Source: an uncultured Clostridia bacterium (lineage in GTDB: Bacteria; Bacillota; Clostridia; TANB77; CAG-508). From it: a stretch of 11,339 bases of DNA. Made by a program: the position numbers and the translations under genes. A model generated the notes under the pieces. It ran no database searches. It worked only from the letters and a program-made list of their open reading frames with translations, and was not told the origin of the DNA. The stretch lies in the NCBI GenBank assembly GCA_947630255.1, contig CANRGU010000038.1, positions 1 through 11,339 of the forward strand, written 5' to 3'. This document shows positions 1-7,079 of the stretch, in pieces. The number at the start of each line of letters is the position of its first letter. Positions within the stretch are counted from its first letter, which is position 1.

Positions 1-9
1 AAAAAAGAA

Positions 10-42
10 AGAGTGCTGAGCAATTTACTTTGTCAACACTCT
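10..42. repeat. imperfect inverted repeat, GAGTG/CACTC arms
   Basis: AGAGTG (10-15) pairs with CACTCT (37-42). After one mismatch, TGA (17-19) pairs with TCA (33-35), leaving a 13-base loop. There is no T-tract on the plus-strand side, but read on the minus strand the stem is followed by TTCTTTTTT. It could be a minus-strand terminator or an operator for the gene left of the window. The arms resemble half-sites of the HrcA operator CIRCE but in the opposite order, so that identity is not supported. Confidence 0.35.
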
Positions 43-43
43 G

Positions 44-79
44 AAAAATATTTACAAATAACTTGTAAATATTTTTTTT
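44..79 (+). terminator. AT-only hairpin with T-tract, likely terminator of the upstream gene
   Basis: A perfect 14-bp stem is formed by 44-57 and 63-76 around a 5-base loop (ATAAC), and the T-run continues to 79. The stem is almost all A:T, so it is weaker than usual, but it has the form of an intrinsic terminator. It presumably ends a plus-strand gene outside the window. Its right arm contains the candidate -35 box of the pfkA promoter, so terminator and promoter overlap. Confidence 0.6.
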
Positions 80-90
80 ATTGATATAAT
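63..90 (+). promoter_or_regulatory. sigma-A-type promoter of pfkA
   Basis: A consensus -10 box TATAAT lies at 85-90. The best -35 is TTGTAA at 63-68 (4 of 6 consensus bases), with a 16-bp spacer. Transcription would start near 97, giving a leader of about 25 bases that contains AGGAGG at 111-116, five bases before the ATG. The -35 box is inside the descending arm of the preceding hairpin. Confidence 0.55.
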
Positions 91-121
91 AATATAAAAG
101 CAAATTTTTAAGGAGGAAAAA

Positions 122-1258
122 ATGGTTAAAAAAGTTGCAATTATTACAAATGGAGGAGACTGCCCAGGGCTTAATGCAGTAATTCGTGCTATAGTAAAAA
201 CTGCAGAAACTCACGGAGTTGAATGTTATGGATATATAGAAGGATATAAAGGACTTTTAGAAAATAATTATATAAAACTTGAATCAAATGGAAGTGCATC
301 AGGATTGCTTCATAGAGGCGGAACAATTATAGGTGCTTCAAATAGTACAAATTTGTTTAATTATCCAGTAGAAGAAAACGGACAAAAAGTATATAAAGAT
401 ATGTCATATAAGGCAGTAGAAAATGTAAAACAAGCAGGTTTTGATTGTATATTTACATTAGGAGGAGATGGAACACAAAAATCTGCAAGAGATTTTACTC
501 TAAGAGGATTAAATATAATAGGAGTACCAAAAACAATCGATAATGATGTAGCACATTCAGAAATTACATTTGGATACAACACAGCTGTATCTGTTGCAAC
601 AGAAGCATTAGATAGACTACATTCAACAGCAGAATCACACCATAGAATTATGACACTTGAGGTTATGGGAAGATATGCTGGATGGATAGCACTAGAGTCT
701 GCTATTGCAGGTGGGGCAGATGCCGCAATAATACCAGAAATACCATATGATATAAATAAAATAGTTGAAAAAGTAAATAAAAGAAAGGCCGATGGTAAAA
801 AATTTAGCATAATTGTTGTATCTGAAGGTGCAAAGCCAAAAGATGGAGAAATGATAGTTAAAAAAACGATGAATGATGGCAAGGGACTAGACAATATAAG
901 ACTTGGAGGAATAGGAGAAAAACTAGCAAGAGACTTAGAAGAATTAACAGGTATGGTTTCAAGAAATACAGTTCTTGGTTATGTTCAAAGAGGTGGAACT
1001 CCTACTGCTTATGATAGAGTTTTATCTACAAAATATGGTTCTAAAGCGATGGAACTTGCATTAGAAGGAAAATTCAATGTATTAGTTACATTAAAAAATG
1101 GAAAATTAGATTCAGTACCACTAGAAGAAGTCGTTGGAAATAACAAAGAAATAGGAGCTCGTTCAGGTGGAACAGAAAGCACAAATATTAAAAGAGTAAC
1201 AATGGACGATGATTTAGTAAAAGTGGCAAGGGACCTAGATATTTGTTTAGGAGATTAA
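122..1258 (+). CDS. pfkA: 6-phosphofructokinase, long group III-type
   Basis: It phosphorylates fructose 6-phosphate to fructose 1,6-bisphosphate, the committed step of glycolysis, in the cytoplasm. The 378-residue product is longer than the roughly 320 residues of classical PfkA. Visible motifs are GGDCPGLN (11-18), GGDGT (114-118), PKTIDND (136-142, with catalytic Asp140) and MGRYAGW (182-188). Phosphoryl-donor preference in this family is read from the positions equivalent to E. coli Gly104 and Gly124. Here they are Gly117 (ATP-type) and Lys137 (found in PPi enzymes and group III). This combination is typical of long group III enzymes and favours ATP, though PPi use cannot be excluded from sequence. 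The start is supported by AGGAGG at 111-116. The reading frame is intact and contains no in-frame CGG codon. It is the first gene of a likely pfkA-argS-upp transcript. Confidence 0.95.
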   Translation: MVKKVAIITNGGDCPGLNAVIRAIVKTAETHGVECYGYIEGYKGLLENNYIKLESNGSASGLLHRGGTIIGASNSTNLFNYPVEENGQKVYKDMSYKAVENVKQAGFDCIFTLGGDGTQKSARDFTLRGLNIIGVPKTIDNDVAHSEITFGYNTAVSVATEALDRLHSTAESHHRIMTLEVMGRYAGWIALESAIAGGADAAIIPEIPYDINKIVEKVNKRKADGKKFSIIVVSEGAKPKDGEMIVKKTMNDGKGLDNIRLGGIGEKLARDLEELTGMVSRNTVLGYVQRGGTPTAYDRVLSTKYGSKAMELALEGKFNVLVTLKNGKLDSVPLEEVVGNNKEIGARSGGTESTNIKRVTMDDDLVKVARDLDICLGD

Positions 1259-1268
1259 GGAGATATAA

Positions 1269-2979
1269 ATGATAAACTTTAAGAAAGAAATAGCAAATAA
1301 AATTGCAGAAGTAACAAAATTAAATGAAGTAGATTTAGAAAATTATATTGAAATACCACCTAATAGTGAACTCGGTGATTATGCTTTTCCATGTTTTAAA
1401 CTTGCAAAAGATTTACGAAAAGCACCACCAATGATAGCAAATGATATAAAAGAAAACATAAATATAGATGGAAGCATTATAGAAAAAATTGATGTAGTTG
1501 GTGGATATTTAAATATATATATAAATAAAAAGCTATTAGCAAAAACTGTATTAAAAGAAGTTTCAGAAAAAAATGAAAAATATGGTTCATCAAATATTGG
1601 GCAAGGCAAAAATGTTGTAATAGATTATTCAGCACCAAATATTGCAAAACCATTTCATATAGGACATTTGCGCTCAACAGTAATAGGAGGAGCATTATAT
1701 AAAATATATAATTTTTTAGGATATAACAGCGTTGGAATAAATTATTTAGGCGACTGGGGATTACAATTTGGAAAAGTAATTGCTGGAATTTCACTATGGA
1801 AAGATGATTATGACTTTGAAAATGATGAAATGGGAAGTATACTAAAAACATATATAAGATTCAATCAAGAAGAAAAAGAAAAACCAGAGCTTACAGAAAT
1901 GGCAAGAAAATGCTTTAAAAAGCTAGAAGATGGCGATGAAGAAACAGTAAAAAAATGGGAACATATAAGAAAAATTAGTTTAGAAAATTATGAAAAAACA
2001 TATAAATTATTAAATTCAAAATTTGACTCATACAATGGAGAAGCATATTACAATGACAAAATGGAACCAATAGTAAAAGAATTAGAGCAAAAAGGATTAT
2101 TAAAAGAATCTCAAGGAGCAAGAGTAGTAGATTTAGAAGAATATAATATGCCACCATGTATAATTATTACATCAGCAGGAACAACAATATATGCTACAAG
2201 AGATTTAGCATCATTAAAAGATAGAATAAATAAATATGATTTTGATAAAGCAATTTATGTTGTTGGAAATGAACAACAATTACACTTTAAGCAAGTGTTT
2301 AAAGTATTAGAATTAATGGGATACGAAAAATATGCTTCAAGATGCACGCATGTTCCTTTTGGTTTAGTAGTAGATAAAACAGGAGAAAAAATAGGTTCAA
2401 GAAAAGGAAATTCAGTATTTCTAGAAGATATATTAAATGAGGCAATAGAAAAAGTAAAAGGAATTATTAACGAAAAAAATCCTAATTTGGAAGATAAAGA
2501 CGAAATAGCAAGAAAAGTTGGAGTAGGAGCAATAATTTTTAATGATTTATCAAATAGCAGAATAAAAGATGAAATATTCGACTGGGATATGCTTCTTAAC
2601 TTCCAAGGTGAAACAGGTCCATATATTCAATATATTTATGTAAGAACAAGAAGCTTGCTGAATAAGGCTGGTTATATTCCAAAATTTGAAGAAGTAGACT
2701 ATACAAAATTAAATGAAAAAGAAGCAATAGATACTTTAAAATTAATATATAATTTTAATGATATTATTCAAAATGCAGCAGATAAAAATGAACCATCAAT
2801 ACTTGCAAGATACTTAATAGATTTGAGTCAAAATTTTAGTACATTTTATAACGAACATAAAATAATTACAGAAGATAAAGCTGTGCAAGATGCACGATTA
2901 TTCTTAACATATGCAGTGCGGAACAGTATTAAAAACAGGAGCAGAATTATTAGGTATGGAAATGCCTGAAAGAATGTAA
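1269..2979 (+). CDS. argS: arginyl-tRNA synthetase, needing one +1 frameshift near its C-terminus
   Basis: A class I synthetase that charges tRNA-Arg. The product has an N-terminal ArgRS domain, the ATP-binding signature HIGH (130-133) within a PNIAKPFHIGHLRS-type block, a KMSKS-equivalent (KIGSRKG, 374-380) and a C-terminal DALR anticodon-binding domain. The frame opened at 1269 runs to a stop at 2967-2969 (566 aa), but its last 16 residues are basic and unlike the family. A +1 shift at the zero-frame codon CGG (2919-2921) instead gives residues 551-569, ending in LLGMEMPERM, the normal ArgRS C-terminus, with a stop at 2977-2979. The full product is then 569 aa. The two lengths are nearly equal, so the break is easy to overlook. 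AAGGAG (1257-1262) overlaps the pfkA stop codon, and the gap between genes is 10 bases. No T-box leader is visible. The shift is programmed, a mutation or a sequencing error; see the CGG finding. Confidence 0.93.
2919..2922 (+). other. candidate +1 frameshift site, CGGA in argS
   Basis: The zero frame reads GTG CGG AAC. Skipping the C gives GTG GGA ACA, that is Val-Gly-Thr, and the following 18 codons end in a canonical MPERM C-terminus. Reading CGG as Arg and then skipping the next A (Val-Arg-Thr) restores the same downstream frame, so the exact slipped base is not fixed by this site alone. I see no prfB-like Shine-Dalgarno stimulator and no obvious downstream stem. Confidence 0.6.
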
Positions 2980-2998
2980 ATAAAGGGGAGAAAAAAAT

Positions 2999-3625
2999 AT
3001 GGATGTAATTGAACTAAAACACCCACTAGTTGAGCACAAATTAGCGATTTTAAGAGACAAAAAAACAGGTACAAAAGAATTTAGAGAATTAGTATCTGAA
3101 CTTGCTACAATGCTTTGCTACGAAGCAATGAAAGAAGCAGAAACTTACGAAACAGAAATTGAAACTCCTATGACTAAAATGAAAGTTAGAAAAATAAACG
3201 AAGATAAGTATGCTTTCGTTCCAATATTAAGAGCAGGTACAGGCATGCTTGATGGAATTATAAATTTAGTTCCAAATGCAAAAATTGGACATGTTGGTAT
3301 GTATAGAGATGAAAAAACTTTCAAACCAAATGTTTATTATTTTAAAGTACCTAAAGATATAAATGAAAGAGAAGTATTAATATTAGATCCAATGCTTGCA
3401 ACAGGTGGCTCTGGAATAGATGCAATTGATTTATTGAAAGAAAAAGGGGTAAAAAAAATTAAGTTTTTGTGTATTATAGCTGCTCCAGAAGGAATTAAAA
3501 AAATGCAAGAAAAACATCCAGATGTTCAAATATATACAACCTCTATAGACGAAAAATTAAATGAAAATGCTTATATAATACCAGGGCTTGGAGATGCTGG
3601 CGATAGAGTGTTTGGAACAAAATAA
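2999..3625 (+). CDS. upp: uracil phosphoribosyltransferase
   Basis: A cytoplasmic pyrimidine-salvage enzyme that joins uracil and PRPP to make UMP and pyrophosphate. The length, 208 aa, matches the family (about 209). The PRPP-binding loop is at 130-139 (DPMLATGGSG), and the C-terminal uracil-binding block YIIPGLGDAGDR is at 192-203. Arg78 lies in the usual PILRAG segment (75-80). AGGGGAG at 2984-2990 sets the ATG at 2999. The gene begins 19 bases after the restored argS stop, so it is probably cotranscribed with pfkA and argS. I found no clear terminator after it. Confidence 0.96.
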   Translation: MDVIELKHPLVEHKLAILRDKKTGTKEFRELVSELATMLCYEAMKEAETYETEIETPMTKMKVRKINEDKYAFVPILRAGTGMLDGIINLVPNAKIGHVGMYRDEKTFKPNVYYFKVPKDINEREVLILDPMLATGGSGIDAIDLLKEKGVKKIKFLCIIAAPEGIKKMQEKHPDVQIYTTSIDEKLNENAYIIPGLGDAGDRVFGTK

Positions 3626-3643
3626 AAAGATTTTAAAAATGTA

Positions 3644-3673
3644 TTGCAATTTTATAATAAATTAATATATAAT
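3644..3673 (+). promoter_or_regulatory. promoter for the small membrane-protein gene
   Basis: TTGCAA (3644-3649, 4 of 6 consensus bases) and a perfect TATAAT (3668-3673) are separated by 18 bp. The predicted start near 3680 gives a leader of about 55 bases ahead of GGAGG at 3724-3728. The surrounding sequence is very AT-rich, so chance -10 boxes are common; support is moderate. Confidence 0.45.
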
Positions 3674-3735
3674 ATAAAAGAAAGATAAAGTAAGATTTAC
3701 ATTAAGTAAAATAAAAATACAAAGGAGGAGAATTA

Positions 3736-4077
3736 ATGTTTATTATTGATGTAACAAACCCACTAACATTGCTACTATTACTTGCAGCTACTGTTCTATT
3801 AATATTTTTAGGTAAGGAAATTAAGAAACCATTTGCTCCAGCATTGCCATTAATATTTTTTTTACTGTTAGTTGTAATGCATAGTGTACAATTTATGCAA
3901 ATACCAGAAGTAAACTATGATGAATATTATTCAACTTTACTAGGTTGTATAACTATAGATTTAATAATGATATTTGTTACATTCTTTGGATATCTATGGG
4001 TTGACGATGTAGCATGTAAATTCTATAAAAAGAAAAGCCTTGATAATAGCTTAGACTGGTTCTGGAAAGAAGTATAA
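3736..4077 (+). CDS. small three-helix membrane protein, function unknown
   Basis: I do not recognise this 113-residue protein. It shows three hydrophobic segments, about 9-25, 35-54 and 67-88. Positive charges follow helix 1 (KEIKK, 27-31) and helix 3 (KFYKKK, 95-100), while an acidic, tyrosine-rich loop lies between helices 2 and 3 (about 56-66). The positive-inside rule therefore predicts the N-terminus outside and the C-terminus in the cytoplasm. The tail is aromatic and acidic, ending in WFWKEV. There is no signal-peptidase or lipobox motif. It has its own promoter, a strong ribosome binding site (GGAGG, 3724-3728) and its own terminator, so it appears to be a single-gene transcript between upp and metG. 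Codon use resembles its neighbours. Confidence 0.8.
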   Translation: MFIIDVTNPLTLLLLLAATVLLIFLGKEIKKPFAPALPLIFFLLLVVMHSVQFMQIPEVNYDEYYSTLLGCITIDLIMIFVTFFGYLWVDDVACKFYKKKSLDNSLDWFWKEV

Positions 4078-4099
4078 TTTTATTAGAAGATTACAAAAT

Positions 4100-4135
4100 A
4101 ATAGCAAGTTTTATATTGAAACTTGCTATTTTAAT
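4100..4135 (+). terminator. intrinsic terminator after the membrane-protein gene
   Basis: A perfect 12-bp stem pairs 4100-4111 (AATAGCAAGTTT) with 4119-4130 (AAACTTGCTATT) around a 7-base loop. It is followed by a short TT(AA)TT-type tail. The stem begins 22 bases after the stop codon of the small membrane-protein gene. Confidence 0.75.
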
Positions 4136-4184
4136 TGTGTTATGATAAAATTTTAAAAGTTAAATTATTATTTAAATACAAATA

Positions 4185-4212
4185 TTGTCTGATATTTTTA
4201 GCATAATATAAA
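4185..4212 (+). promoter_or_regulatory. candidate promoter of metG
   Basis: TTGTCT (4185-4190, 4 of 6) and TATAAA (4207-4212, 5 of 6) are spaced by 16 bp. A start near 4219 would leave a leader of about 25 bases with GGAGG at 4233-4237, seven bases before the ATG. Such a short leader leaves no room for a T-box or SAM riboswitch, so metG seems not to be under leader control. Confidence 0.45.
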
Positions 4213-4244
4213 TAGATTGTATTTTTCTAAATGGAGGCGCTTAT

Positions 4245-5831
4245 ATGAGTAAAAATATTTTAATAGGTGGAGCATGGCCATATGCAAATAATTCTTTACA
4301 TTTAGGACATTTAGCAGGATTAATTTCTGGAGACGTTCTAGCACGTTATCATAGATTGAAAGGTGATAATGTACTTTATGTATCAGGAACAGACTGTCAT
4401 GGTACACCAATTACAGAAAGAGCAAAAAAAGAAGGAAGAACTGCAAAAGAAGTAGCAGAGCAATATCACGAAGAATTTTTAAAAACATTTAATGCAATGA
4501 ATTTTTCTTATGATTTATATTCCAAAACTGAAACTGAATACCATGCAAAAAAAGTACAGGAAATCTTTAAAAGATTATATGATAATGGATATATATATGA
4601 AAAAGTAGAACCACAAGCATATTGCGAAAAGTGTAATAAATTTTTGCAAGATAGAGAAATTCAAATAAAATGCCCAGAATGTGGAGAGATTACAAAAGCA
4701 GATCAATGTGAACATTGTGGACATACTCCATCAATAGAAGATTTAAAAGATGGAATTTGCTTAAATTGTGGAAGCAAAACAGTTGAAAAAGATAATAAAA
4801 ACTTGTATTTAGCTTTATCTGAATTTCAAGATATAATTCAGAAAAATACAGATAAATGTAAAACTTTTTGGAGAATAAATGCAAGAAACGAAACAGAAAA
4901 ATATTTAAAACAAGGACTAAAAGATAGAGCAGTTACTCGTGATATAGACTGGGGAATAGAGATTCCAATTCCTGGTTATGAAGAAAAAAGGATGTATGTG
5001 TGGATAGATGCTGTTCTTGGATATTTAACAGATACCATGAAACTTGCTGAAGAAAATGGATTTAACTGGGAAGATTATTGGAAAGAAGGACATGATAATA
5101 AAATATATATGTGTCATGGAAAAGATAATATTGTGTTCCATAGCATAATATTTAATGGCCTTTTAGCAGGACTTAAAGATAATTTTAAATTAGTTGATGT
5201 AATAGTTTCTACAGAATATTTAAATATAAATGATGAAAAAATATCAAAAAGTAAAGGAAATGGAATTACAGCTCTTGAAATGCTTGAAAAATACAATTCA
5301 GATTCATTAAGATTCCATATAATAAATAACGGACCTGAAAAGAAAGATACAAACTTTACAATAGAAGATTTTGAAAGAACTCATAATAACGAGATATTAA
5401 ACAAATTTGGAAATTTAGTAAATAGAACTTTAAGATTTAAAGGATTAGAAACTTTGCCAACTGGAAAATTAGATGAGAATGCAAAGAGTGAAATAGAAAA
5501 AGCATATAAAGATGTAGGAGTTTTAATAGAAAATTTAGAATTTAAAGCTGCAACCGATAGAGTAATGGAACTTGTAGAGTATGCTAATAAATATTATGAT
5601 GAAAGACAGCCTTGGGTTCAAAAGAAAGAAGATATACAAGGCTTTAATGATACAATATATACATGTAGCGTAATAATTGCAAATTTATCAAACTTATTTG
5701 AACCATTTATGCCAGATGCTTGCAAAAAAATAAGAACATATTTAAATTTAAAAAATCCTACATGGGGCATGACAAATATAGAAGAGGAAATTGAACTTAA
5801 AGATATAGAACCATTATTTAATAGAATTTAA
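4245..5831 (+). CDS. metG: methionyl-tRNA synthetase, four-CxxC form without C-terminal extension
   Basis: A class I synthetase that charges tRNA-Met, including the initiator. Of the class I signatures, HIGH appears as HLGH (19-22) and KMSKS as KISKS (332-336). A VWIDAVLGY block at 252-260 belongs to the methionine and active-site region. The connective-peptide domain carries four CxxC pairs (C127/C130, C143/C146, C155/C158, C172/C175), as in the two-knuckle, zinc-binding MetRS type of E. coli. The helical anticodon-binding domain ends the protein at 528 aa. The EMAP/Trbp111-like dimerisation and tRNA-binding domain of about 110 residues, which many bacterial MetRS carry, is absent. This looks natural because the gene ends cleanly and is followed 15 bases later by the next gene. 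Start chosen from GGAGG at 4233-4237. Confidence 0.95.
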   Translation: MSKNILIGGAWPYANNSLHLGHLAGLISGDVLARYHRLKGDNVLYVSGTDCHGTPITERAKKEGRTAKEVAEQYHEEFLKTFNAMNFSYDLYSKTETEYHAKKVQEIFKRLYDNGYIYEKVEPQAYCEKCNKFLQDREIQIKCPECGEITKADQCEHCGHTPSIEDLKDGICLNCGSKTVEKDNKNLYLALSEFQDIIQKNTDKCKTFWRINARNETEKYLKQGLKDRAVTRDIDWGIEIPIPGYEEKRMYVWIDAVLGYLTDTMKLAEENGFNWEDYWKEGHDNKIYMCHGKDNIVFHSIIFNGLLAGLKDNFKLVDVIVSTEYLNINDEKISKSKGNGITALEMLEKYNSDSLRFHIINNGPEKKDTNFTIEDFERTHNNEILNKFGNLVNRTLRFKGLETLPTGKLDENAKSEIEKAYKDVGVLIENLEFKAATDRVMELVEYANKYYDERQPWVQKKEDIQGFNDTIYTCSVIIANLSNLFEPFMPDACKKIRTYLNLKNPTWGMTNIEEEIELKDIEPLFNRI

Positions 5832-5846
5832 TTAGGGAGTAAAAAA

Positions 5847-6521
5847 ATGGGTAAATTATTTGTAATAGACGGAACAGATGCAAGTGGAAAACAAACACAA
5901 TTTGAAAAATTACAGCAAAGGTTAAAAAGCGAAAATATTGATTATAGGGTGGTATCTTTTCCTAATTATGATAGTCCATCATCATCACTTGTGAAAATGT
6001 ATTTATCAGGAGAATTTGGAGAAAATGCAAAAGATGTAAGTCCATATATAGCATCAACATTTTATGCTGCTGATAGATATGCTACATTTAAAAAAGAATT
6101 AGAAGCCTATTACAATGCTGGAGGAATAATACTTGCAGATAGATATACAACTGCTAATATGGTACATCAAGCAGGAAAAATAGATAATAAAGAAGAAAGA
6201 GAAAAGTTTTTGAATTGGCTTTGGGATTTTGAATTTAATCTATATAAATTGCCAGTGCCAACAAAAGTATTCTTTTTAAACATGCCACCAGAATTTGCTT
6301 TTAAACTTATGGAAAAAAGGGAAAATAAATTTACTCATGATGCTAAAAAAGATATACACGAAAGAGATAAAAACCATATAATAGATAGCTATAAAGCAGC
6401 TTGTGATGTAGCAGAAAAATATAATTGGTGCAAAATAGAATGTGTTAAAGATAATAAAATAAGAACAATTGAAGAAATACATGAAGATATATATAAAGAA
6501 GTAAAAAATATTATAAAATAA
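5847..6521 (+). CDS. tmk: thymidylate kinase-like protein
   Basis: Likely phosphorylates dTMP to dTDP with ATP in the cytoplasm, for DNA precursor supply. The 224-residue protein has a P-loop at 9-17 (GTDASGKQT), a DRY motif at 98-100 and a charged lid segment at about 157-178 (KRENK followed by DIHERD). The first glycine of the usual DGSGK is Ala here, and Gln16 replaces the usual Ser/Thr before the last P-loop threonine. The overall order and the DRY motif still fit the thymidylate kinase family better than other P-loop nucleoside monophosphate kinases. Length is slightly above the usual 205-215. AGGGAG (5834-5839) sets the start. It lies 15 bases after metG and is probably cotranscribed with it. 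Confidence 0.82.
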   Translation: MGKLFVIDGTDASGKQTQFEKLQQRLKSENIDYRVVSFPNYDSPSSSLVKMYLSGEFGENAKDVSPYIASTFYAADRYATFKKELEAYYNAGGIILADRYTTANMVHQAGKIDNKEEREKFLNWLWDFEFNLYKLPVPTKVFFLNMPPEFAFKLMEKRENKFTHDAKKDIHERDKNHIIDSYKAACDVAEKYNWCKIECVKDNKIRTIEEIHEDIYKEVKNIIK

Positions 6522-6557
6522 AAGAGGACTAAGCCCTTTCGATTTAAGAGGAAGATT

Positions 6558-7079
6558 ATGAATAAAATTGGGTTCTTTGGAGGATGTTTTAATCCTCCAA
6601 CAAAAATACATATAAATATCGCAAATAAATTAATAGAGCAGGGAAAATTAGATAAAGTAGTATTTGTACCTGTTAATGATTATTATAAAAAAGCAAATTT
6701 AGTAGAAGCAAAACATAGATATAATTTATTAAAAATAATAACTAAAGATTTTAAAAATTTAGAAGTCGATGATTTAGAATTAAAAGAAAACAGAGAATTA
6801 TTTGCAGTTGATGCTTTTGAACTTATTGAGAAAAAATATTCAACATCGAATATTTTTTTTATAATGGGTTCTGATAATTATAAAAAAATGTCAACATGGA
6901 AAGATTATAACAAAATAAAAGATAAATATAATTACATTATTATTGACAGAGATGAAAATGAAGTTTCATCAACACAAATAAGAAACATGTTAAAAAATAA
7001 TGACAAAAGAATGATGGAATATTTACCAAAAGAAGTATATGATTATATAGTTGAAAATAAGTTATTTGAAGGAGTATAA
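6558..7079 (+). CDS. NadD-like nicotinate/nicotinamide mononucleotide adenylyltransferase
   Basis: A nucleotidyltransferase-fold protein, probably joining an adenylyl group to NaMN or NMN in NAD synthesis. The 173-residue chain starts with the phosphate-binding loop GGCFNPPTKIH (8-18). The family T/HxGH signature reads TKIH here, which resembles the FNPxTxxH form of eukaryotic NMNATs more than the HxGH of classical bacterial NadD. A segment with MGSDNY (103-108) and W114 matches the NadD substrate region. The SSTxIR motif is at 137-142 (SSTQIR), as in ATP binding by this superfamily. It is somewhat shorter than typical NadD (about 190-210), and the usual yqeK/rsfS neighbours are absent, so this may be a second, divergent member. 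AGAGG at 6547-6551 sets the start. Its stop abuts the next ATG. Confidence 0.72.
   Translation: MNKIGFFGGCFNPPTKIHINIANKLIEQGKLDKVVFVPVNDYYKKANLVEAKHRYNLLKIITKDFKNLEVDDLELKENRELFAVDAFELIEKKYSTSNIFFIMGSDNYKKMSTWKDYNKIKDKYNYIIIDRDENEVSSTQIRNMLKNNDKRMMEYLPKEVYDYIVENKLFEGV

Noticed and set aside
10..42. CIRCE (HrcA) operator
   Set aside because: The arms read GAGTG...CACTC, whereas CIRCE is TTAGCACTC-N9-GAGTGCTAA. The order is reversed and the spacing does not fit.
361..894. 177-codon open frame on the minus strand inside pfkA, and similar antisense frames in argS, metG, dinB and elsewhere
   Set aside because: They lie antisense to clearly recognised genes, have no ribosome binding sites or motifs, and arise from the low stop density of antisense frames in AGA/GAA-rich coding sequence.
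2890..2918. A prfB-like Shine-Dalgarno stimulator upstream of the frameshift sites
   Set aside because: No purine-rich element sits 3-6 bases upstream of any of the three CGG codons. The AGGAG at about 7809-7813 is some 17 bases from site 7831, too far to act as in prfB.
4136..4244. T-box or SAM riboswitch upstream of metG
   Set aside because: The stretch from terminator to start is about 110 bases, AT-rich, with no T-box GGTGG-type core, no specifier stem and no terminator/antiterminator pair.
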